Shown here piece by piece: positions 58,290-64,000 of a stretch of 64,000 bases of DNA. The stretch spans positions 124,001 to 188,000 of the forward strand of contig NZ_JBHYDM010000007.1 of assembly GCF_051860665.1 (NCBI RefSeq), given 5' to 3'. The translations under genes were made by a program, and so were the position numbers. Position 1 is the stretch's first letter; each line of letters begins with the position of its first letter. A model generated the notes under the pieces. That model saw only the letters and a program-made list of their open reading frames with translations. It searched no databases and was not told the origin of the DNA. The stretch comes from Falsiroseomonas sp051860665. Its GTDB lineage: Bacteria; Pseudomonadota; Alphaproteobacteria; Acetobacterales; Acetobacteraceae.

Positions 58290-58868
58290 ATGAAACTTCC
58301 CCCCCTCGTCCAGGCCTTCGTGCTGCACTTCGGTGAGATGGGCAGCCGCTGGGGCATCAACCGCACCGTCGGCCAGATCTATGCCCTGCTCTACGTCTCG
58401 CCCGAGCCGCTGAATGCGGAGCAGATCGTGGAGGCACTCGGTGTCTCCCGCTCCAATGTCTCGATGGGGCTGAAGGAGCTGCAGGCCTGGAACCTGGCGA
58501 TCCCGAAGCACATCCCGGACGACCGGCGGGACCATTTCACCACGCCCGACGATGTCTGGCAGATCCTGCGGACGCTGGCGGAGGAGCGGAAGAAGCGGGA
58601 GGTGGATCCGACCCTCTCCGTGCTGCGCGAACTCCTGATGCAGACCCCCGGCAGCCCCGAGGAGCGCCACGCGCAGCAGCGCATGGGTGAGATGCACGGG
58701 CTGATCGAGCAGCTGACCACCTGGTACGACGACGTGAAGAAGCTGGAAACCGAAAGGCTGGCATCCCTGTTGGCGCTGGGCGCCCGCGTCACACGGCTGC
58801 TCGAGGCGAAGGACAAGGTGGTGGGGCTGGTCCGCGGCCGCACCGCATCAGGCGCAAGGGAGGGCTGA
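58290..58868 (+). CDS. GbsR/MarR-type regulator of the cytochrome bd operon
   Basis: 192 residues. The N-terminal winged helix reads GRTVGQIYALLYVSPEPLNAEQIVEALGVSRSNVSMGLKELQAWNL in spirit (NRTVGQ at 25), typical of GbsR-like proteins; the C-terminal half is a long charged coiled coil (about 105-180), probably for dimerisation. It has no visible metal-binding Cys motif. cydA begins 3 bases after its stop, so it is the first gene of the cyd operon. Confidence 0.88.
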   Translation: MKLPPLVQAFVLHFGEMGSRWGINRTVGQIYALLYVSPEPLNAEQIVEALGVSRSNVSMGLKELQAWNLAIPKHIPDDRRDHFTTPDDVWQILRTLAEERKKREVDPTLSVLRELLMQTPGSPEERHAQQRMGEMHGLIEQLTTWYDDVKKLETERLASLLALGARVTRLLEAKDKVVGLVRGRTASGAREG

Positions 58869-58871
58869 GTG

Positions 58872-60254
58872 ATGGACCCCATCGTGCTGGCGCGCATCCA
58901 GTTCGCCGCGAATATCTCCTTCCACATCCTGTTTCCCACCATCACCATCGCGCTCGGCTGGGTGCTGCTCTTCTTCAAGCTGCGCTTCGTCCGGACCGGC
59001 AACGAAGCCTGGATGGATGCCTATCGCTTCTGGGTGAAGGTCTTCGCCCTGTCCTTCGCGCTGGGCGTCGTCTCCGGCATCACGATGTCCTTCCAGTTCG
59101 GCACCAACTGGCCGGGCTTCATGGAGAAGGTGGGCAATATCGCCGGTCCCCTGCTGGCCTATGAGGTGCTGACCGCCTTCTTCCTGGAGGCGACCTTCCT
59201 CGGCATCATGCTCTTCGGCTTCAAGCGCGTGCCGGGCTGGGTGCATACCGGCGCCACCTTCCTGGTGGCCTTCGGCACCACCATGTCCGCCTTCTGGATC
59301 ATCGCGCTGAATTCCTGGATGCACACCCCGGTGGGCTTCGAGATGCGCGACGGCGTGGCGCATGCGACGGACTGGTTCGCCATCGTCTTCAACCCCTCCA
59401 TGCCCTATCGCCTGGCGCATATGCTGACCGCCAGCGCGCTGACCGTCGCCTTCCTGCTGGCCGGCCTCTCCGCCTGGCGCTGGCTGCGCGGCGACCGGGC
59501 GGAGGGCGTGCGGCTCGGCCTGCGCACCGGCATCGCCATGGCCGCGGTGCTGGCACCGCTGCAGATCGTCCTCGGCGACCTGCATGGGCTGAATACGCTG
59601 GAGCACCAGCCGGCCAAGGTCGCCGCCATGGAGGCGAACTGGGAAACCCGCGGCAACGTCCCCCTGGTGCTCTTCGCCCTGCCGGACGAGGCGGCGCGGG
59701 AGAACCGCTTCGAGATCGCCATCCCCGATGGTGCCAGCTGGATCCTGCGGCATGAGGCCGCCGGCGTGGTGCCCGGGCTGAACCAGTTCGAGGGCAAGCA
59801 CCCGCCGGTGGCGCCGGTCTTCTTCGCCTTCCGCATCATGGTCGGCATCGGCGTGCTGATGCTGGTGATGGGCTGGATGGGTGCCTGGTATCTGTGGCGG
59901 CGCGGCAGCCTGCCGCCCCTGCTGCTGCGCGGCTTCGTGCTGCTGAGCTTCGGCGGCTGGGTGGCCACCCTGGCCGGCTGGTACGTGACCGAGATCGGCC
60001 GCCAGCCCTGGCTGGTCACCGGCGTGCTGAACACCGCCCAGGCCGCGGGGCCGCTGCCGGCCTCCTCCATCGGCACCACCCTGGCCATGTACCTGGTGCT
60101 CTATGGCCTGCTGCTGGTGGCCTATATCGCCACCGTCTTCCGCCTGGCCGCCGCCGGCCGCGTGGCGGAGAAGGTGGAGGGCGCCATGATGAAGCCGGGC
60201 AGCGCGCCCGGCGACGCGGCCCAGGACAAGATGGTGCAGGAGCGCCCGGCATGA
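58872..60254 (+). CDS. cydA: Cytochrome bd-type quinol oxidase subunit I
   Basis: 460 residues with nine expected helices. Haem ligand His is in NISFHILFPTITIALGW, and GDLHGLNTLEHQPAKVAAMEA and GWYVTEIGRQPW are family motifs. The Q-loop is short, so it belongs to the cyanide-insensitive (CIO) group. It oxidises ubiquinol and reduces oxygen to water in the inner membrane. ATG 58872 is preferred to GTG 58869. It overlaps cydB as ATGA. Confidence 0.95.
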   Translation: MDPIVLARIQFAANISFHILFPTITIALGWVLLFFKLRFVRTGNEAWMDAYRFWVKVFALSFALGVVSGITMSFQFGTNWPGFMEKVGNIAGPLLAYEVLTAFFLEATFLGIMLFGFKRVPGWVHTGATFLVAFGTTMSAFWIIALNSWMHTPVGFEMRDGVAHATDWFAIVFNPSMPYRLAHMLTASALTVAFLLAGLSAWRWLRGDRAEGVRLGLRTGIAMAAVLAPLQIVLGDLHGLNTLEHQPAKVAAMEANWETRGNVPLVLFALPDEAARENRFEIAIPDGASWILRHEAAGVVPGLNQFEGKHPPVAPVFFAFRIMVGIGVLMLVMGWMGAWYLWRRGSLPPLLLRGFVLLSFGGWVATLAGWYVTEIGRQPWLVTGVLNTAQAAGPLPASSIGTTLAMYLVLYGLLLVAYIATVFRLAAAGRVAEKVEGAMMKPGSAPGDAAQDKMVQERPA

Positions 60255-61264
60255 CCCCCTTCCTGCCCGGCGAATGGCTGCCGCTGGTCTTCGCCGGCCT
60301 GATGGCGGTGGCGATCCTGGCCTATGTGGTGCTGGACGGCTTCGACCTCGGCGTCGGCATCCTGCTGGAGACGGCGGCGGAGGAGCATGAGCGCGACCGC
60401 ATGATCGCCGCCATCGGCCCCTTCTGGGACGCCAACGAGACCTGGCTGGTGCTCGGCGTCGGCCTGCTGCTGGTGGCCTTCCCGATCGCCCATGGCATCA
60501 TCCTGACCGCGCTCTACATGCCGGTCGCCATCATGCTGGTGGCGCTGACGCTGCGCGGCGTGGCCTTCGAATTCCGCGCCAAGGCGAAGGATGTGGCGGC
60601 CAAGCGGCGCTGGGACCGCTGGTTCTTCGTGGGCTCGCTCGCCTCCGCCCTGGCGCAGGGCTGGATGCTGGGGCGCTATGTGCTGGGCTTCGCCGAGGGT
60701 TGGGCGGCCACCGGCTTCGCGCTGATGGCGGCCATCGGCCTGGCCATCGCCTATGCCTTCATCGGCGCCTGCTGGCTGATCTGGCGGACGGAGGGCGCGC
60801 TGCAGGCGCATGCCATCGCCTGGGCGCGGCGCGCCTTGGTGCCGGTGGCGCTCGGCATCCTGCTGGTCTCCGCCGTCACGCCGCTGGTCTCGGCCCGCAT
60901 CGCGGCGCGCTGGTTCGACTGGCCGGGCATCCTGATGCTCGCCCCGCTGCCGATCCTGACGGCACTGCTGCTATGGGGCCTGGCGCGGCTGCTGGCGCGC
61001 ATGCCGCTGGCCGAGGATGCCTGGCACCACATCCCCTTCTGGGGTGCGACGGGCCTCTTCGTGCTGTTCTTCGCCGGCCTCGCCTGGTCCTTCTTCCCCT
61101 ATGTGGTGCCGGAACGCCTGACCATCTGGGAAAGCGCCAGCGCGCCGGAGAGCCTGTCCATCATCCTGGCCGGGGCCTTGTTCGTGCTGCCGGTGATCGT
61201 GCTCTACACCGTCTTCGCCTGGCGGGTCTTTGGCGGCAAGGCGCGGGACCTGACCTATTACTGA
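60251..61264 (+). CDS. cydB: Cytochrome bd-type quinol oxidase subunit II
   Basis: 337 residues, hydrophobic throughout. The family opening is VVLDGFDLGVGILL, then GPFWDANETWLVLGVG and ALTLRGVAFEFRAKA. It pairs with CydA to form the oxidase. No cydX-like small gene with a clear family sequence follows; the next frame downstream is a DUF427 protein. Confidence 0.96.
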   Translation: MTPFLPGEWLPLVFAGLMAVAILAYVVLDGFDLGVGILLETAAEEHERDRMIAAIGPFWDANETWLVLGVGLLLVAFPIAHGIILTALYMPVAIMLVALTLRGVAFEFRAKAKDVAAKRRWDRWFFVGSLASALAQGWMLGRYVLGFAEGWAATGFALMAAIGLAIAYAFIGACWLIWRTEGALQAHAIAWARRALVPVALGILLVSAVTPLVSARIAARWFDWPGILMLAPLPILTALLLWGLARLLARMPLAEDAWHHIPFWGATGLFVLFFAGLAWSFFPYVVPERLTIWESASAPESLSIILAGALFVLPVIVLYTVFAWRVFGGKARDLTYY

Positions 61265-61274
61265 GGGGTGCCCC

Positions 61275-61736
61275 CTGGAGCGGGTCGCGGATTATCCGCG
61301 CCCGCCGCGGCTGGAAGCCAGCCCCCGGCGGGTGCGGATCCGCCTGGGCGGGATCTGGATCGCGGAGACCGTGGCGGCCTTCCGGGTGCTGGAGACCTTC
61401 CACCCGCCCAGCTGGTACCTGCCGCCGGAGGCCTTCCTGCCCGGCGTGCTGCGCCCGGCCGGCGGCAGCAGTTTCTGCGAATGGAAGGGCGTGGCGCGCT
61501 ACTGGGACGTCGCGGCCGGCGGCGTGACCGCGCGCCGTGCGGGCTGGAGCTACCCCGACCCCACCCCCGGCTTCGCCCCGCTGCGCGACCATCTCGCCGT
61601 CTATGCCGGGCTGATGCAGGAATGCCGGGTGGATGAGGAGGTGGTGCAGCCGCAGCCGGGGGGCTTCTATGGTGGCTGGATCACCTCGGAGCTGGTCGGG
61701 CCCTTCAAGGGCGGGCCCGGCACGCTCGGCTGGTAG
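61275..61736 (+). CDS. DUF427 family protein, apparent CTG start
   Basis: 153 residues if started at CTG 61275 (LERVADYPRPPRLEASPRRVRI), which follows gaggggtgcccc. Family resemblance (YPRPPR, RVRIRLGGIWIAETVAAFRVLETFHPPSWYLPPEAF, CEWKGVARYWDV) begins near that codon, yet there is no ATG, GTG or TTG in frame until GTG 61332, inside the first strand. The frame is open further upstream into cydB. Function of DUF427 proteins is not established; they are beta-barrel-like. It follows cydB by about 10 bases and may be in the same mRNA. Confidence 0.8.
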   Translation: MERVADYPRPPRLEASPRRVRIRLGGIWIAETVAAFRVLETFHPPSWYLPPEAFLPGVLRPAGGSSFCEWKGVARYWDVAAGGVTARRAGWSYPDPTPGFAPLRDHLAVYAGLMQECRVDEEVVQPQPGGFYGGWITSELVGPFKGGPGTLGW

Positions 61737-61740
61737 GGGC

Positions 61741-62307
61741 TCAGGCCGCCAGCAAGCGCCGCGCCGCCCGCCGCCGCAGCAGGCTGCGCCCGATCAGCAC
61801 GGCGAGCGCCAGGAAGACCGCGCCGCAGATCAGCTGGAACAGCCGCTCCACCCCCAGCAGGCTGCCGAGGAACCAGCCGGCCGCGACGAAGCTGCTGGCC
61901 CAGATCCCGGCCCCGATGAAGTTCAGCACGGCGAAGCGGCGATAGGGCATGCCGGCCAGGCCGCAGGCGGCGGCGGCGACATTGCGGATGCCGTAGAGGA
62001 AGCGGAAGGACAGCACGAAAAGCGTGCCATGCCGGTGCAGCAGCGCCGTCGCCCGCTCCGCATTGCGCTGGCAGCGGGGAAACCGCGCCAGGGCGGAAGG
62101 GCCGAAGCGGCGGCCGATGAAGAACCAGGTCTGGTCGCCGGCAAAGGACCCGAACCAGACCACGACCATCAGGATCCAGGGATCGATGCCCCCCGCCGCG
62201 GCGCCCACCGCGGCGGCGGCGAGGACGAAGGTCTCGCCCTCGAAGAAGGCCCAGAGCGCCGCGATGGCATAGGCGAGGCCGCCCCATTCCGCCCAGAGCT
62301 CAGACAT
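61741..62307 (-). CDS. DedA-family membrane protein
   Basis: 188 residues from ATG 62307 (MSELWAEWGGLAYAIAALWAFFEGE). The VTT/SNARE-associated core is present: FGSFAGDQTWFFIGRRFG, the membrane-embedded FRFLYGIRNVAAAACGLAGM with its Arg, and FNFI-type helix FAVLNFIGAGIW. DedA proteins help lipid-carrier flipping and membrane homeostasis. It is convergent with the DUF427 gene. Confidence 0.9.
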   Translation of the reverse strand: MSELWAEWGGLAYAIAALWAFFEGETFVLAAAAVGAAAGGIDPWILMVVVWFGSFAGDQTWFFIGRRFGPSALARFPRCQRNAERATALLHRHGTLFVLSFRFLYGIRNVAAAACGLAGMPYRRFAVLNFIGAGIWASSFVAAGWFLGSLLGVERLFQLICGAVFLALAVLIGRSLLRRRAARRLLAA

Positions 62308-62508
62308 GGGCGAGGCGACCCATCGCGGCCGAGACGGCCGGGCGGGGGCAGGGAGGAGCAGGCAGGGCCAGGGCACAGGGGGGCATTTGGACGTTTCCCA
62401 GCGGCGTCATCGGAGGATGCCGCAGAGTCCCTAAAGAAACAGCCCTTGATTTAGGGTGGTGCCAAAAAAACCGTCTTGGGAACACTTCCGAGACGACCGG
62501 GTTGAGTC

Positions 62509-62979
62509 CTACCCCAACCCTTCGCGTGCCTGCGTCGCCAGCACATCGGCGCGCTCGTTCATCACGTCGCCATTGTGCCCGCGCACCCAGCGCCACTCCA
62601 CCTCATGCGGCTTGGCGGCGGCCAGCAGGCGCTGCCACAGCGGGTAATTGGCCACCGGCTGCTTCGCCGCATTGCGCCAGTTGTTGCGCACCCAGCCCTT
62701 GATCCAGCGCTCCATGCCGTTGCGGACGTATTCGCTGTCCGTGTGCAGCACCACGCGGCAGGGCTTTTTCAAGGCCTCCAGCGCGGCGCAGGCGGCGGTC
62801 AGTTCCATGCGGTTGTTGGTGGTGGCGGCCTCGGCGCCGGTCAGTTCCTTCTCCACCGTGCCGGCGCGCAGGATGGCGGCCCAGCCGCCGGGGCCGGGAT
62901 TGGGCTTGCAGCCGCCATCGGTCCAGATCTCGACGAAGGGCCGCTCCTCGGCGGCCGGCACGTCAGGCGCCGATGGCAC
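62509..62979 (-). CDS. rnhA: Ribonuclease HI
   Basis: 156 residues. The four acidic catalytic residues are present: Asp in EIWTDGGCKPNPGPGGW, Glu in NNRMEL, Asp in LHTDSEYV and Asp in the last motif with His in VRGHNGDVMNERAD. It removes RNA from RNA-DNA hybrids. Its start overlaps the thrB end by 17 bases; the ispH-thrB-rnhA order is common in alphaproteobacteria. Confidence 0.97.
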   Translation of the reverse strand: MPSAPDVPAAEERPFVEIWTDGGCKPNPGPGGWAAILRAGTVEKELTGAEAATTNNRMELTAACAALEALKKPCRVVLHTDSEYVRNGMERWIKGWVRNNWRNAAKQPVANYPLWQRLLAAAKPHEVEWRWVRGHNGDVMNERADVLATQAREGLG

Positions 62980-63943
62980 CGGGGCTCTCCACCTGCGCGA
63001 AGAAGCGCAGCTTTCGCAGATATTCCAAGGGGTCCTTCCGGGTCACCAGCGCATCCGCCGGCGTATGGGTCCAGTCATAGAGCCGCGTCAGCAGGAAGCG
63101 GATGGCGGCCCCCCGGCACAGCGCCGGCAGCGCCGCGCGCTCAGCCTCGCTCAGCGGCCGCAGCGCCTGATAGGCGTGCAGCATGGCGCGCGCCTTGGTC
63201 AGGTTGAAGGCGCCATCCGGCTCGAAGCACCAGGCGTTCAGGCAGACGGCGATGTCATAGGCCAGCAGGTCGGTGCAGGCGAAGTAGAAGTCGATGACGC
63301 CGGAGACACGCGGCTTCCCCGCCGCATCGGCCAGGAAGAAGACATTGTCCGGGAACATGTCGGCATGGATCTGCCCGACCGGCAGCGCGCCCGCCGCCGG
63401 CCAGGCGGCCAGGATCTCCGCCAGGTGCCGGTCGAGCTCCGCCATCAGCCCGTTCTGCACCTCATCCCCGCGGCCGCGGCAGGCCTCGAGCAGCGGCGCC
63501 CAGCCGGCGGGGCCCAGCGCATTCGGGCGGTTGCCGGGGAAGTCGGCGCTCGCCGCATGCAGCCGGGCGAGGGCGTCGCCCAGCGGCGCCAGATGCTCCG
63601 GCCGCACCCGCCGTGGCCAGACGCCTTCCAAAAAGGTGCAGATCGCCGCCGGCCGCCCGGCCAGCTCGCGCAGCGCCGAGCCGTCCCGCCCACGCACCGG
63701 CGTCGGGCAGGCGAGGCCGGCGCGGGCCAGATGCTCCATCAGCCCGAGGAAATAGGGCAGTTCGGCCGGGTCGACGCGCTTCTCATACAGCGTCAGCACG
63801 AAGTCGCCGCGCGTGGTGCGCAGGGCGTAGTTGGAATTCTCCACCCCCTCCGCGATGCCACGGAAGGCGACCAGATCGCCGATCTCGAAATCCGCCAGGA
63901 AGGCGCGCAGCGCCTCGTCGGTCACTTCGGTATAGACAGCCAC
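62963..63943 (-). CDS. thrB: Homoserine kinase, APH-fold type
   Basis: 326 residues of the aminoglycoside-phosphotransferase fold. Motifs: IAEGVENSNYALRTTRGDFVLTLYEKR, the catalytic GQIHADMFPDNVFF and metal-binding VIDFYFACTDLLAYDIA. It phosphorylates homoserine for threonine synthesis. This ThrB type and its position after ispH are typical of alphaproteobacteria. Confidence 0.95.
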   Translation of the reverse strand: MAVYTEVTDEALRAFLADFEIGDLVAFRGIAEGVENSNYALRTTRGDFVLTLYEKRVDPAELPYFLGLMEHLARAGLACPTPVRGRDGSALRELAGRPAAICTFLEGVWPRRVRPEHLAPLGDALARLHAASADFPGNRPNALGPAGWAPLLEACRGRGDEVQNGLMAELDRHLAEILAAWPAAGALPVGQIHADMFPDNVFFLADAAGKPRVSGVIDFYFACTDLLAYDIAVCLNAWCFEPDGAFNLTKARAMLHAYQALRPLSEAERAALPALCRGAAIRFLLTRLYDWTHTPADALVTRKDPLEYLRKLRFFAQVESPGAIGA

Positions 63944-63952
63944 GGCCCTGGA

Positions 63953-64000
63953 CTATTCGGCAGCCAGGGCGGGCGGCAGGCGGAAGACCACCTTCTCCTC
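63953..64000 (-). CDS. ispH: Probable ispH (HMB-PP reductase), last 15 residues only
   Basis: Only the 3' end is inside the window. It reads EEKVVFRLPPALAAE and then TAG. This resembles the IspH C-terminus (VEENVFFPLPREL), and gene order ispH-thrB-rnhA supports it. With so few residues the call rests mainly on context. Confidence 0.6.
   Translation of the reverse strand, partial: EEKVVFRLPPALAAE

Noticed and set aside
62308..62508. Possible gene or RNA between dedA and rnhA
   Set aside because: The 200 bases contain no supported frame, tRNA-like cloverleaf or clear hairpin; I see nothing beyond likely promoter sequence.
1..64000. Mobile elements, prophage or genomic-island ends
   Set aside because: No transposase, integrase, phage gene, tRNA with attachment repeat or sharp composition break was seen, although the RTX and quinate regions are accessory in nature.

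Overview
The window looks like a chromosome segment of a very GC-rich alphaproteobacterium. The mix of genes suggests the Acetobacteraceae (Roseomonas-like): an AcpXL-type lipid A acyl-chain cluster, an Rrf2-SUF operon, orphan tripartite-tricarboxylate (Bug) binding proteins, a cyanide-insensitive-type bd oxidase and the ispH-thrB-rnhA block. The family assignment is inference. I saw no rRNA, tRNA, CRISPR array, phage or transposase, so this is mostly stable metabolic chromosome with accessory insertions.

Layout. 1-3584 (minus): genes for very-long-chain fatty acid modification of lipid A (acpXL, fabZ-like, two ketosynthases, alcohol dehydrogenase), in the order known from rhizobia and cut by the window edge. 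3701-9786: mtgA, a small protein behind a Fur-like operator, a CBS protein, a cytochrome c, an FadH-like flavoenzyme and two convergent alpha/beta hydrolases, one without its nucleophile serine. 9940-16439: Rrf2 regulator plus sufBCDSUTA, tightly coupled, for Fe-S cluster assembly. 16865-21384 (minus): a catabolic operon with FAH-family enzyme, polysaccharide deacetylase, intradiol dioxygenase and two Bug proteins, facing a GntR regulator and a MetE-like methyltransferase.

24602-31360 is a single 2252-residue RTX protein, with a beta-helix insert and two serralysin-type C-terminal domains, ended by a strong terminator. 31471-35652 is an Lrp-type regulator and divergent PutA for proline catabolism. 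35656-44049 is a quinate/shikimate-use island: 3-dehydroshikimate dehydratase, quinate/shikimate dehydrogenase, TetR, two tandem GntR regulators, a TRAP transporter and type II dehydroquinase.

44116-47208 is a compact five-gene operon around a ferric-reductase-like/Rieske fusion protein with three tiny membrane proteins and an SDR; it is the least explained system here. 47233-51879 holds a LysR regulator facing a 6-oxocamphor-hydrolase-like gene and a frameshifted SDR, then an epimerase and another Bug protein. 51961-54885 (minus) runs algH-mutL-BLUF photoreceptor. 54989-58207 holds a peroxiredoxin, small unknowns, a tandem-duplicated stop-codon region, and GNAT/rhodanese genes facing a GlxA-type regulator. 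58234-61264 is a GbsR-like regulator with a perfect palindrome on its promoter, followed by cydAB. The window ends with a DUF427 protein, a DedA protein, rnhA, thrB and the tail of ispH.
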